Shown: positions 23,054 to 32,121 of the stretch, one piece after another
Position numbering within the stretch: the first letter of the stretch is position 1
How the letters are laid out: each line of letters starts with the position of its first letter
Assembly: GCA_944350285.1 (NCBI GenBank)
Contig: CALVOL010000007.1
Span: forward strand, 1 to 32,304
Origin: an uncultured Bacilli bacterium
Lineage (GTDB): Bacteria; Bacillota_I; Bacilli_A; RF39; UBA660
Length of the DNA stretch: 32,304 bases
Reading direction: 5' to 3'
Position numbers and translations under genes: made by a program
The notes under the pieces: generated by a model
Seen by the model: the letters and a program-made list of their open reading frames with translations, nothing else
Database searches by the model: none
Told to the model about the DNA's origin: nothing

Positions 23054-25038
23054 TATTCAGTTTTTATTACATACGGTTCATTTTGTGTTCCTATTCCGCC
23101 AGTGATTTCAACATTGGCATTGAGATTTATGACTGGCCGCACACCATATGTATATGACATTTCAAAAGCGCTTGTTATACCATTTTCAGAAAGTCCAAAT
23201 CCAAATGGTGCTGAATAGTTAGAATCAAAGTCGAATGGTGACATAGCCCAATAATTCGAGTCTGAAAATGGATAGGCCAGCCTATTAATAAAATTCGCTC
23301 TATATCCTGCATACATTAATTCATCAACTGTAATTAACCCAATTGGGTTTGTTAATACTTGATTACCAAAATTGTTTGCCACTGTAAACAGATCGTTTGT
23401 CACATCCAGACATACCAATGTCGGATTAAATGTTGTATAATATCTCTCATATGGTGCGTAGTAAGTTGTTTTTCCGATGTTGATGCCGTCGCCATTCCAA
23501 CTATAGCTGGCTAGTGTTCTATCATTACAAAATCCTGAATCAGCTATGTAACTCGCGTATTCGCTTAAGTTTGTGCTATACCAACTATCTAAATAAGATT
23601 TAATCGTAGAATCGTTTGTATTCGCACTGACTTCTGTTAAACTAGAGCCAGCACTATTTCCGTACATATATCCCACATACAATGGTAAATTTCTGTTTAT
23701 ATTAAATGCACTTGTTCCGATTTGGGAATCCTCACCCGTTGCATCTTTCGTAGTTCCTGCATAGAGTAGTCTGATACTTCCGTCCCCATTGATTCTGATG
23801 ATCCTCCAATAATAGTCGGCAAAATATACATAATTATTTTTCACACTTCCTCGATAGTAATAACTTGTTCCATAGTCATCTAATGCTACATATAATCCTT
23901 TATCTGATTTATCACTTTCTAATTCCGTTTGAGTGTGAATTTCCGATCTCTGGAATGTATATCTTATTACGGGATATGTCTTCCCATCTGAGCCAGAGAT
24001 CGTTGTTTCTGTTGTAGTTGTTAAACCACTTATTTTATACATTACCGGACAACTAGTGCTATGATAAACACCTAGTTTTCCGGTGGCAGTTACATTTATT
24101 CCAGTACTACATGCATAATAATTCTCACTTGAAAAGTCAATAGTACCTGGATCTTGATAGATTAAATCTCCTAAGTAATAACGCCCTGTTTCTGAATCGA
24201 ATGTATAGGTATTTGAAAAAGCTACTACTGCACTTGTCTCGTTTAATTCAGAAGCATAATCCAAGTCACTTCCCACATCTTCTTTTCTAGCTACTGACCA
24301 GCTTATAGTTGCTGTTGGAGTAAAAGTACTATTTTCTTGCCATTCTATAATTGGAGCTGTTTGGGTAAAATCAGGTTGTTGTTTACTATTAATCTTATCG
24401 ATCGCTGTTTGTAGTTCTGTTACTTGATATTCATTGGCTAGTATGGCATCATGTAATGTCGTAATTCCATTTTCTACTGGACTATAAGTACTTGGAGCCG
24501 CTGTTATTGTAATTTTTGCGCTTAATGTTTTGCCAATTGCTTCTGTTGTAGTTTGATCTACGTCACTATCAATCCAGAGTCTTAAAGTATAATCTTCTGA
24601 GTCACCGTTTCCTAAAGAACCTTTTGCTAGTATTCTTGCTTCTGTAGTGTCTTTGTTAACATATTCTGTACTTTCTTCATATTCATTTAGATTTTGAATT
24701 GCTTCATTATTGATCATTGCTCTTATATACTTTGTTGGTAATGTAGATGTTTCTGTCATTTCTAATTGTACAATATAACTTGCAAACATATCACAAGTAT
24801 TAGTAATCGTAAAAGAATATGGTGTAAGAGTTCTTCCTTCTTCATCATACATAGTATATGCATTTTGTAAATTAATCATGTTTTCTTCTTTGGTTAGTTC
24901 TAGTTTTAAGCATCCTGTTGATATTCTATTTGTACCTGTTTGTGATAGTGTTAATTGCCATACGGCATAACTTATTCCTATAAATATTGATATTACAATT
25001 AAAATTCCTAGTGTTATTAGCACTTTTTTATTTTTCAT
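23053..25038 (-). CDS. Large SipW-type secreted surface protein
   Basis: A 661-aa exported protein. Residues 1-30 form a TasA/SipW-type signal (LITLGILIVISIFIGISYAV then WQLTLSQTGTNRISTGCLKL), leading into a TasA-like beta domain (about 30-190). A Ser/Thr-rich middle follows. The C-terminal half has YYWRIIRINGDGSIRLLYAG, STIKSYLDSWY, FCNDRTLA and YGVRPVINLNANVEI. This order resembles DUF6273-type modules of gut Bacillota surface proteins, probably adhesive; fold and ligand are unverified. No sortase motif or C-terminal helix is present. AAGGAG precedes the ATG. The gene is divergent from an XRE regulator across a palindromic operator region, so it is probably under that regulator's control. 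Confidence 0.75.
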   Translation of the reverse strand: MKNKKVLITLGILIVISIFIGISYAVWQLTLSQTGTNRISTGCLKLELTKEENMINLQNAYTMYDEEGRTLTPYSFTITNTCDMFASYIVQLEMTETSTLPTKYIRAMINNEAIQNLNEYEESTEYVNKDTTEARILAKGSLGNGDSEDYTLRLWIDSDVDQTTTEAIGKTLSAKITITAAPSTYSPVENGITTLHDAILANEYQVTELQTAIDKINSKQQPDFTQTAPIIEWQENSTFTPTATISWSVARKEDVGSDLDYASELNETSAVVAFSNTYTFDSETGRYYLGDLIYQDPGTIDFSSENYYACSTGINVTATGKLGVYHSTSCPVMYKISGLTTTTETTISGSDGKTYPVIRYTFQRSEIHTQTELESDKSDKGLYVALDDYGTSYYYRGSVKNNYVYFADYYWRIIRINGDGSIRLLYAGTTKDATGEDSQIGTSAFNINRNLPLYVGYMYGNSAGSSLTEVSANTNDSTIKSYLDSWYSTNLSEYASYIADSGFCNDRTLASYSWNGDGINIGKTTYYAPYERYYTTFNPTLVCLDVTNDLFTVANNFGNQVLTNPIGLITVDELMYAGYRANFINRLAYPFSDSNYWAMSPFDFDSNYSAPFGFGLSENGITSAFEMSYTYGVRPVINLNANVEITGGIGTQNEPYVIKTE

Positions 25039-25055
25039 AATTTCACTCCTTGCAT

Positions 25056-25113
25056 TTTAATCATAGACAAATTTTGTCTAAATGTCAATAGACAATTTTT
25101 ATCTATGATTAAA
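25056..25113. promoter_or_regulatory. Palindromic operator region between surface-protein gene and XRE regulator
   Basis: Palindrome O1 TAGACAAATTTTGTCTA (25064-25080) is perfect around one central base. O2 ATAGACAATTTTTATCTAT (25088-25106) has one mismatch. Both are enclosed by a perfect 12-bp inverted repeat, TTTAATCATAGA (25056-25067) and TCTATGATTAAA (25102-25113). Operator centres are 25 bp apart. The layout is typical of a divergently transcribed, self-regulating XRE repressor. Confidence 0.75.
25060..25088 (-). promoter_or_regulatory. Promoter of the 661-aa surface protein
   Basis: Minus strand -35 TTGACA (25083-25088), 17-nt spacer, -10 TATGAT (25060-25065). O1 overlaps the -10 and fills the spacer, so a bound regulator would block RNA polymerase. 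Confidence 0.75.
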
Positions 25114-25129
25114 TAAAATTGGTGATGAT

Positions 25130-25357
25130 ATGAACAGGTTAAAAGAAATGCGAGAAGATAAAGATTTGTTACAACGGGAAGTGGCTGAAAAGATTGGGAT
25201 TACACAACGAAACTATAGTTATTATGAAACAGGAAAAACACTTTTAACTGAAGATATTTTAGAAAAGTTAGCCAACTTTTATCAAACAAGCATTGATTAT
25301 ATTCTTTATCGTACCGATGTCCGGACTCCATATCCTGAAAGTCGTATTTCTAAATAA
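25130..25357 (+). CDS. XRE-family HTH transcriptional regulator
   Basis: A 75-aa single-domain regulator. The Cro/C1-type helix-turn-helix covers about residues 2-58 (RLKEMREDKDLLQREVAEKI, GITQRNYSYYETGKTLLTED, LEKLANFYQTSIDYILYRTD). A short tail follows. GGTGATGAT lies before the ATG; a TATGAT -10 is at 25104-25109 inside the operator region with a weak -35, consistent with low-level, self-controlled expression. Its target is most likely the divergent surface-protein gene. A bidirectional terminator closes it. Confidence 0.9.
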   Translation: MNRLKEMREDKDLLQREVAEKIGITQRNYSYYETGKTLLTEDILEKLANFYQTSIDYILYRTDVRTPYPESRISK

Positions 25358-25386
25358 AAATAGAAGAAAACTCTCTTCTATTTTTT
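25356..25386. terminator. Bidirectional terminator between XRE gene and holA
   Basis: TAGAAGA (25361-25367) pairs with TCTTCTA (25374-25380), preceded by five A's and followed by six T's. It serves the plus-strand regulator and the minus-strand holA, whose stop codon at 25385 overlaps the end. Confidence 0.8.
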
Positions 25387-26323
25387 AATACTCTAAATTT
25401 TGAACTAAAAAGGAATATAATGCTAAATTTTTATCGTATTGACCACTTTTGATCTTATAGTCGATTTTTGATAATTCAATTAAATAATCTTTTAAATCAT
25501 CTTGATGGTATATACTTGCATTTTTTATGATTTTTTGTACTTGCCAATCTTGCAATTTTAATTCACTCATAATTTCTCGTGAAGATTTTCTTTGACGTTC
25601 TAGAATTTTATAATAATACATTAGGCGATACTCTCTTGCTAATAAATTAAGTAACTGGATTGCATCAATTTTTAGAGAAAGAAAATCCTCTAATAAATGA
25701 ATCGCATCATGTAAGTCTTTTTTTATTACAGCATCGGTGAATTTAAATAGATTATCTGTGGTATTTGAAGCGACGATTTGTCTTACAGCTTCGCCGGATA
25801 TACTATCTTGCTTTTGAAAATATAAAGGAAATTTTTCTAACTCTTTCATAATTAAATCGTAATTTCCTAAACAAGCATCGATAATATATTTAATGGAAAC
25901 ATCGCTAATCTTATAATTTTTCATTTGTTTTTTTATTTCTTGAGTTAATTCATAATTTTTAGGTGCTTTTAATTCGACGATTGCTTGTTTTTCTTCTAAT
26001 GTTTTGGTGATATTCTTTCTTTTATCTATGGTCTCATATGTAGTAAAAATTAAAGTAGTATTCGGGTATGGATTTTTTAAGTACTGTAGTAATGATTCTG
26101 TTTCTTTTTCCGTAATTTTCTTTTTACCAAATATATCCGCATTTTTCACTATTACATATTTTTGTTCATTAAATAAAGAAACGTAGGAAGCTTCTTCTAA
26201 TATGTCAGCGATACTACTCTCTTCCATATTATATTTAATAACGACATCGTTAGTGCCAATGATTTCTTTTATTTTTTTGTCTAATAACACTTTAGAATCT
26301 GATGTAATTAATTCTACACGCAT
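25385..26323 (-). CDS. holA: DNA polymerase III subunit delta
   Basis: A 312-aa clamp-loader delta subunit. The N-terminal AAA-like domain lacks a P-loop, as expected for delta; typical segments are VVIKYNMEESSIADILEEAS, FNEQKYVIVKNADIFGKK and NTTLIFTTYETIDKRKN. The helical C-terminal domain has NLFKFTDAVIKKDLHDAIHL and LKIDAIQLLNLLAREYRLMY. Delta opens the beta sliding clamp. GGTGATATT precedes the ATG. Position after comEC is the usual order in Bacilli. Confidence 0.92.
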   Translation of the reverse strand: MRVELITSDSKVLLDKKIKEIIGTNDVVIKYNMEESSIADILEEASYVSLFNEQKYVIVKNADIFGKKKITEKETESLLQYLKNPYPNTTLIFTTYETIDKRKNITKTLEEKQAIVELKAPKNYELTQEIKKQMKNYKISDVSIKYIIDACLGNYDLIMKELEKFPLYFQKQDSISGEAVRQIVASNTTDNLFKFTDAVIKKDLHDAIHLLEDFLSLKIDAIQLLNLLAREYRLMYYYKILERQRKSSREIMSELKLQDWQVQKIIKNASIYHQDDLKDYLIELSKIDYKIKSGQYDKNLALYSFLVQNLEY

Positions 26324-26376
26324 AATATCACCGGTTCAATTATATCATGATTTTTTTTCTCAAGTAAAGAAAAGAA

Positions 26377-28425
26377 CTAACTTGTTAAATAGAAAAGTTT
26401 CATCCAAGATGGTGAGATTTCAAACCAAATGGTTTTTTTATTACTTGTCATTAAATAAGAGATTCCTAGTTTATCTAGTTTTGCCAAAGTTTCTTTAGCG
26501 GGATGATTATAACGATTGTCTTTCCCGACGTGAATGATAGCATAAGTAGGCGCAACGGTTTTCAAAAAACTTATATTCGAACTATCTTTAGATCCATGAT
26601 GAGCCACTTTTAATATTGTACTTGTAATTTCTTTTGTAAGAAGTTTTTCCTCGATTTTTTGCGAGATATCACCAGTCATTAAAAATGATTGATTGTAAAT
26701 AGATATTTGCAAAACTAAACTGGCATCATTTTCATTTGTTGCCGCTGCAATGGTGAGATCGGAAATTTGAAAAGACGAGCTGGATATATTTGACTTTATT
26801 TTGTTGGAATATAAATTTTCTATCTTTTGCTCTAAAGTGTTTTTAGTATTTCGATTCATTATAATATTATGGATTGACATTTTTTCGAGCAAAGACATAG
26901 CATTGCCAGCATGATCTGTATCTCCATGACTCAGTATTAGAGTATCAATCGAGGAAATTCCAATAGAATTTAAAAATGTTTTGATTAAATCTGCTTGGTC
27001 TATTTGTTGTTCACGAATTTTCCAGCTCTCTTGCTGATATGTGATTTTTCCTCCAGTATCTAATAAGATCACTTCTTTTTGATGAGGTGCTACAAAAAGT
27101 GTGGCATCCCCCTGTCCAACGTCTAAAAAATAGACATAGGCATGATTTGTTAATTTACATTGATATTTTATAATAATTAAAAGAATTATTATAAATAAGA
27201 AACATGTTCTTTTCTGGAATTGAAATACACAACCTAATAATAAATAGTAAATTCCCCACCATAGCATAAAAACTTTGGGAATCGTTATAATGCCAAAGGA
27301 TATATTTGCACACCACTGATTCGTTATTTCAAAAAGAGTAATACATCCAATAAAAATATCTTTTAGAAAAGGAAATAGTATATATAGAAAACAAAGAGGA
27401 AACAAAACAAATGTTACAAACGGCACAAAAAATAAATTCCAAAGAACGGATAAAATATTTATCGAATAGAAATTCATGGCTGTAATTGGCAAACTAACTA
27501 AAAAACTTGCAATACTAATTTCTAAACAACTCTTTACATAGTTTTTGCTAAACTTCATGTGCATTAACACAAAACTGATTAAGAAAGAATACTGAAAGCC
27601 TAAATTCATTATAGCAAATGGCTGCACTAGTAGAATGGTACATAAAACTAACAAGAAAATTTGCGTTTTATTTAAGTTCCATTGTCCTTTTTTATTAAGC
27701 CATTGATAACACCACGATAACACCGCTCGCATCACAGACGGCGTAAAACCAACTAAGAATGCATAAAACCACAAGAATAAAAGAATGCCAGCATCTTTTT
27801 TGGGTCCAAATCTTTTCAATAGACCAGCAATCACTTTGGCTAATAGTGTGATTTGCATTCCTGACACTGCGAATAAATGACTAATGCCGTTTGTTTTTAC
27901 ATCTTGAATGTTTAAATGACTTGTATTTCCTAAAATCATTGCTACAAGATAGTCACCTTGTTCTAAATGATAAAGTCTTTGATAAATCCAATTTTTAAGA
28001 AAATAAATTCCTGTGGCGGGTTTTGTTATTTCCAACTGATTTACATTTAGAATATAGTGGATTTTTTGATAATATAAATACTTTTGATAATTAAAAGTAT
28101 TTGGTAAAGAATTACTTTCCGGCTTTTCCAGAATTCCCTCTATGCGAATTATAACACCATATTCTAAATGTTTTTGATAATTTAGCTTTTCTTCTTCCGT
28201 TTGAAAATAATAAAATGCTTGAACTTTTTCTTTACTCTTCACAGTCATTGATAAAAAATTTCCATCAATTTTATAAGCAATTACTTTTCCTTCTATTGTG
28301 GTTATTCCTTCTTCATATATGCTATTCCTTGGTGTGATAAAAGCAAATACTACAAGAAAAATAGTAAGGGCAGTCAATATGATATAAAACCGGTTATACT
28401 GTAATAAAACTTTCCAATTTTGCAT
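26377..28425 (-). CDS. comEC: DNA-uptake channel protein ComEC/Rec2
   Basis: A 682-aa protein. The N-terminal DUF4131-type segment with two helices covers about 1-160. The competence domain with many helices follows (HLFAVSGMQITLLAKVIAGL, VGFTPSVMRAVLSW). A C-terminal metallo-beta-lactamase domain starts near 445 with FLDVGQGDATLFVA, LILSHGDTDHAGNAM and LKVAHHGSKDSS. All zinc-binding histidines of HxDxDH are present. ComEC forms the membrane pore through which one DNA strand enters. The gene overlaps comEA by 32 bp. No comEB gene is present between them. Confidence 0.93.
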   Translation of the reverse strand: MQNWKVLLQYNRFYIILTALTIFLVVFAFITPRNSIYEEGITTIEGKVIAYKIDGNFLSMTVKSKEKVQAFYYFQTEEEKLNYQKHLEYGVIIRIEGILEKPESNSLPNTFNYQKYLYYQKIHYILNVNQLEITKPATGIYFLKNWIYQRLYHLEQGDYLVAMILGNTSHLNIQDVKTNGISHLFAVSGMQITLLAKVIAGLLKRFGPKKDAGILLFLWFYAFLVGFTPSVMRAVLSWCYQWLNKKGQWNLNKTQIFLLVLCTILLVQPFAIMNLGFQYSFLISFVLMHMKFSKNYVKSCLEISIASFLVSLPITAMNFYSINILSVLWNLFFVPFVTFVLFPLCFLYILFPFLKDIFIGCITLFEITNQWCANISFGIITIPKVFMLWWGIYYLLLGCVFQFQKRTCFLFIIILLIIIKYQCKLTNHAYVYFLDVGQGDATLFVAPHQKEVILLDTGGKITYQQESWKIREQQIDQADLIKTFLNSIGISSIDTLILSHGDTDHAGNAMSLLEKMSIHNIIMNRNTKNTLEQKIENLYSNKIKSNISSSSFQISDLTIAAATNENDASLVLQISIYNQSFLMTGDISQKIEEKLLTKEITSTILKVAHHGSKDSSNISFLKTVAPTYAIIHVGKDNRYNHPAKETLAKLDKLGISYLMTSNKKTIWFEISPSWMKLFYLTS

Positions 28426-29035
28426 AAATGGACTCGCCTATTCCTTTAATATACATGAGTTCCTCTTTGCTGGTGAAAGGTCCACAACTGTCACGATATT
28501 CGATGATTAAATTTGCTTTTGCTTCGCCTATTCCCGGTAAAAGCATTAACTCTTCGACATCAGCAGTATTTAAATTTACAAGAGTTGTGTTTTCTTCGTC
28601 TGTCTTAGAATTAGTAGATGAGGTATTATTTTCAATAATCGTATCTACTTTTTCTTGCATAGCAACTTCTTCTTTGGTATAAATAGTGATCATCATTTCG
28701 CTACTGACATTTTTACTAAGATTAATGTTACTTGTATCCGCATCATCTCGAAGTCCGCCAGCTAAAACAATCACATCGTTTATAATACTGTTTTTGCTGA
28801 CACGATATACACCAGGATTTACTACAGCTCCTTTTATGTCCACTGTTACTGTCTCATCTTCGGTGGTTTCTTCTGCTACAGTATTATTGGCAACTTCTTC
28901 TTTCGGACATACATATGCTTCCTCTGCTGTTGCTTCTGAAATGTAAAGGGTCATAAATACAGCGCAAGCGAAGAAAAGAAATATAAAACCGCACAATGTT
29001 TTTCTCTCTTTTAACCACGTTAAAACTTGTTCCAT
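28394..29035 (-). CDS. comEA: Competence DNA receptor ComEA
   Basis: A 213-aa protein with one N-terminal helix (LCGFIFLFFACAVFMTLYIS), an acidic linker, a SLBB domain (VTVDIKGAVVNPGVYRVSKN, LAGGLRDDAD), a Ser/Thr/Asn-rich linker and a C-terminal helix-hairpin-helix DNA-binding domain (LVNLNTADVEELMLLPGIGE and EELMYIKGIGESIYAKLESF). It binds incoming double-stranded DNA outside the membrane and passes it to ComEC. GGAGG precedes the ATG. A cluster of hairpins lies in the 203 bp upstream. Confidence 0.93.
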   Translation of the reverse strand: MEQVLTWLKERKTLCGFIFLFFACAVFMTLYISEATAEEAYVCPKEEVANNTVAEETTEDETVTVDIKGAVVNPGVYRVSKNSIINDVIVLAGGLRDDADTSNINLSKNVSSEMMITIYTKEEVAMQEKVDTIIENNTSSTNSKTDEENTTLVNLNTADVEELMLLPGIGEAKANLIIEYRDSCGPFTSKEELMYIKGIGESIYAKLESFITV

Positions 29036-29051
29036 AAAATCCTCCTTTCTA

Positions 29052-29070
29052 AGAAGAGTTTTCCTCTTCT
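29052..29070 (-). promoter_or_regulatory. Leader hairpin just before the comEA ribosome-binding site
   Basis: AGAAGAG pairs with CTCTTCT around a 5-nt loop and ends about 6 nt before AAAGGAGG. It has no T-run. It could affect mRNA stability or translation of comEA. Confidence 0.4.
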
Positions 29071-29087
29071 ACTATCATTATTCCGAC

Positions 29088-29115
29088 AAAAAAACTACTT
29101 TACTTCAAAAAGTAG
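29088..29115 (-). terminator. Terminator-like hairpin in the comEA upstream region
   Basis: Minus strand CTACTTT pairs with AAAGTAG around a 7-nt loop (29095-29115), followed by seven T's (29088-29094). It lies 53 nt upstream of the comEA start and no gene ends nearby, so it may attenuate comEA. Confidence 0.55.
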
Positions 29116-29128
29116 CAAAATTGTTGCA

Positions 29129-29165
29129 GAAAAAAATACAAGATAATTTTAAAATTTTCATCTTG
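29129..29165 (-). terminator. Second terminator-like hairpin between ftsW and comEA
   Basis: Minus strand CAAGAT pairs with ATCTTG (29139-29165), with an AT-rich inner part that can pair further (AATTTT/AAAATT), followed by TA and a T-run. Weaker than its neighbours because the stem is AT-rich. Confidence 0.4.
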
Positions 29166-29206
29166 GCAAAACTTATTTCTTAGAGTTTGTTTTTCCTTTT
29201 TTATCA

Positions 29207-29228
29207 TAAAAAAAGCCTGATCGAGGCT
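29207..29228 (-). terminator. Terminator of ftsW
   Basis: Minus strand AGCCT pairs with AGGCT around GATCG-type loop (29214-29228), followed by seven T's. It begins 11 nt after the ftsW stop codon. Confidence 0.82.
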
Positions 29229-29238
29229 ATTGAATTTT

Positions 29239-30399
29239 TTAACGTGTCATATTTGCTAAAGCGCGTTTTTCAGCGTTTTGCTTATTTTCTATAGCAATTC
29301 TTTGAACAACAAATAGCATAGCGATGACATTCATATTGAAACTTCCACCATAACTTAAGAATGGTAAAGGAACCCCTGTTAAAGGAATTAGAGCCAAAGT
29401 TCCCATCAAATTAATTAATAAATGCATTAATAAATAAATAAAAGTTCCGTAGCAAATTATAGAATTTCGAATACAATCGACATTTTTAGCTATTTTAATG
29501 ATTCTGTATAACATGTAAACATAACCGAAAATCACTAAAATTCCTACAATTAATCCTAATTCTTCCACAAGGATTGGAAAAATAAAATCAGTATGAGCTT
29601 CTGGTAAATATAAATATTTTTGAGAAGAATTACCTAAGCCTACACCAAAAACACCTCCATTATGATAGGCAATGAAACCGTTACAAACTTGATACCCTGT
29701 ATCTTCCATATAACGTTCGCAAGGGTTTTGAAATTTTAATCTAGCAAGTTGAGTGCTATTAAATATATCAGAACCACTATATAGTAGGATCACCGCAGCT
29801 ATTAAAGCAGCAATGCCGACAAACTTAATGATTTGGACACTGCTTTCTTTTTCGAAAGGAACGCTTAAAAAAGTGAAAAAGACAATACCAGCTATGATAA
29901 CTGCTCCTCCAAAATCTGGTTGCATAGCTACTAAAAAGAAAGCGATGACCGCAAAAATAATTGGAATAAAGTTATAAGCAAATGGTTTTCTTTTTTTAAT
30001 ACTTTTTTCATAAAAGACAGCCATATATAAAATGAGTGCTGTTTTAATAAATTCTGTTGGTTGTAAATTAAAAAAGCCTAAGTCAAGCCAACTTTGGGCT
30101 CCGCCGGCTATGACACCATACCCAAATACAAGAAATAATAAGGATAAAGTTATAAACAGGTATATTGGTGCTAAATAGTGGTATTTCTTCGTTGGTATTT
30201 TTAAAATAAAAAACAATCCCACAAACCAAGCGGCTCCCATAAACAATAATTGGCGTACAAAAAAGTAAGAAGAAGAGACATTGTATCTTAATACAGCGGA
30301 AACACTAGATGCGCTTAAAACCATTACCAAGCCTAATATGGTATAAATTAAAGATATAAAGAATAATGGTTTATCAATTTTCTGAAACAATGCTTTCAT
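29239..30399 (-). CDS. ftsW: FtsW/RodA/SpoVE-family peptidoglycan glycosyltransferase, probably FtsW
   Basis: A 386-aa SEDS protein with ten predicted helices. It contains LSASSVSAVLRYNVSSSYFF near the N-terminus, LDLGFFNLQPTEFIKTALIL, MQPDFGGAVII with the catalytic Asp, GGVFGVGLGNSSQKYLYLPE, AHTDFIFPILVEELGLIVG and PLTGVPLPFLSYGGS near the C-terminus. The family polymerises lipid II into glycan strands; the LPFLSYGGS ending fits FtsW (division) slightly better than RodA. The ATG at 30399 has AGGTGG 5 nt upstream; the GTG at 30408 overlaps that site. A monocistronic unit with its own promoter and terminator. Confidence 0.87.
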   Translation of the reverse strand: MKALFQKIDKPLFFISLIYTILGLVMVLSASSVSAVLRYNVSSSYFFVRQLLFMGAAWFVGLFFILKIPTKKYHYLAPIYLFITLSLLFLVFGYGVIAGGAQSWLDLGFFNLQPTEFIKTALILYMAVFYEKSIKKRKPFAYNFIPIIFAVIAFFLVAMQPDFGGAVIIAGIVFFTFLSVPFEKESSVQIIKFVGIAALIAAVILLYSGSDIFNSTQLARLKFQNPCERYMEDTGYQVCNGFIAYHNGGVFGVGLGNSSQKYLYLPEAHTDFIFPILVEELGLIVGILVIFGYVYMLYRIIKIAKNVDCIRNSIICYGTFIYLLMHLLINLMGTLALIPLTGVPLPFLSYGGSFNMNVIAMLFVVQRIAIENKQNAEKRALANMTR

Positions 30400-30416
30400 C
30401 CTTACCACCTATTATA

Positions 30417-30445
30417 ATCATAACACATTTCTAATGTAATCAAAA
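30417..30445 (-). promoter_or_regulatory. Predicted ftsW promoter
   Basis: Minus strand extended -10 TGTTATGAT (its TATGAT at 30417-30422) with a weak -35 TTTTGA (30440-30445) at 17 nt. The start codon is 18 bp downstream of the -10. Confidence 0.45.
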
Positions 30446-30471
30446 GCTTTAATTCAAGGACTATGTCAATC

Positions 30472-32118
30472 TTATTTAGTTGGTGTTAACACAATACGAT
30501 AACTCTTACCACCCTCTTCCCCACGACCGCATTGAATGGCAAAAATTCCGGAATATGTTCCGCCGCTATAGTTATATCCTCGAACCGCAAATGAGTATGT
30601 TGTTGTAAAATATTGACTGATTAAGTCTCCATACCACGATGTGATCGGAATGTTAAACACCCCAAAAGATTGTGATTCAAAAGGTCCTAACTCACCAGTC
30701 GCGTCACCTAATATTCTTCTATTAAATACATAATTTTCCGTGCCATATAAGTAAGTATCATAATATTTTTCGGCTGGGTAATCAATGCCATCGGTTTTAC
30801 TCGTAACATTATTCGTCGGAATAGTGAAAGTCCCATTAAATCCCGAATTTCTATCTACATTTACACCGCTGACTGGGCGATTATTTTGATCTAACATTAC
30901 TCCCATTACATATGTCACAACACCATTAGTATCAAACATCCCAGTAATATTGCCGGTAGTACTTGCTAAAACACTATTTGGATAAGCTGTATTACATGTG
31001 TCGTCATTGCAATATCTGTTACATTCTTCATTTGTGCCAGTATAACCACATGTTGGCTCATTATTCGCTTGATATCCGGTGATATTCTCAGCGTTATTGT
31101 TTATACGTATATTGCAATTGATGCCATATTTGCTATGAGAAAGATAGGCAATTGCACCCCACTCGGTGTTTTTTATAGCATGACTATCTAGCTCTCTTTT
31201 GTAATTATAACTATTTAAATGAGCAATGGCTAATTTTAACCCACGTCAAATATACTGATTTGGTTTGATCTGAATTTTGCTTACATCATATACGTTAATC
31301 ATAGTTCCTTCCTTACTTGTTCCACCTCTATAAACTGTAGAAAATTTTCCTACCCAAAATCCGGAACTCGGAATACTTAGAAATGCTGGATGTGTCATAT
31401 AATCTCCGACTTCACAGTTACCACTTTCTCCTGACTCCATTGGAGTACTACATTCTCCTGAGACTAAATCTGTTGTATTATAATCTCCAAATATCACTGG
31501 TATTTCATGCACTTTATTGGTGTCAATGGTTGTTAAACTATCATAGTTCCCTAAATCCCATAATTGATAACGATACTTTGGTATCCATACAAAGTAAGAT
31601 TCTATATTCTCTTCTGGAATGATTTCATTCGAAGCATAGCTCTTACTTTCATCTTCAAGTATCACGGCATTCGCCCATTTCTTTGTTTCATAATCGTACC
31701 ATTCACTTGCTAGATCTGCTTTTCTTACAACTCCGTCACTATCAATTGTTACTGGTATTAATGGTTCTTCTAACACTGGATCGGTTCCATTTAATAATGG
31801 TTCAATATACTTATCTGTAAAGTACAAACTACATTTTACTCTTGTGTTATCTGTACTTTCATAATTACTATAATTTGTTTTTATGCTCCAAGTATTATAA
31901 TCAAAATCTAGTACTCCATTCGTACAATTGCTTTTTGAAAGATCTAGAGTATAACCTGAATCTTTCTCTGGAATATAACTAATTTGTTCATCTTCTAGAT
32001 AAATCGATAGATAATTTTCTTCTGTTTGCTTATCTAAAATCGTTTCTTGTTTAGAATTGTTAATTATTATGAGGCTTATTCCAATAAATAATATTGGTAT
32101 AACCCGAGTTTTGTAGTT
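30472..32118 (-). pseudogene. Surface-protein pseudogene: lost start codon and in-frame TGA
   Basis: One reading frame runs from 32118 to the TAA at 30472 (about 549 codons), interrupted only by a TGA at 31246-31248. The visible N-terminus is a membrane anchor (TRVIPILFIGISLIIINN) with no ATG, GTG or TTG before it; a TAG lies two codons upstream, although AAGGAA sits at the right distance for a start. An exported domain follows, with ESYFVWIPKYRYQLWDLGNY. After the TGA the frame continues with RGLKLAIAHL, ELDSHAIKNTEWGAIAYLSH and SKYGINC, and ends SYRIVLTPTK. Similar gut-Bacillota surface proteins have, from memory, a Trp where the TGA stands (TGG to TGA). Elsewhere TGA is a stop, so this is a nonsense mutation. 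Without the start both fragments are probably silent. Confidence 0.72.
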
Positions 32119-32121
32119 CTA

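Noticed and set aside
31246-31248. TGA as a sense Trp codon (Mycoplasma-type code 4) for the whole genome
   Set aside because: Thioredoxin ends properly at TGA, and reading through the TGA at 17793 would fuse the 273-aa protein to cpsC across a strong promoter and ribosome-binding site.
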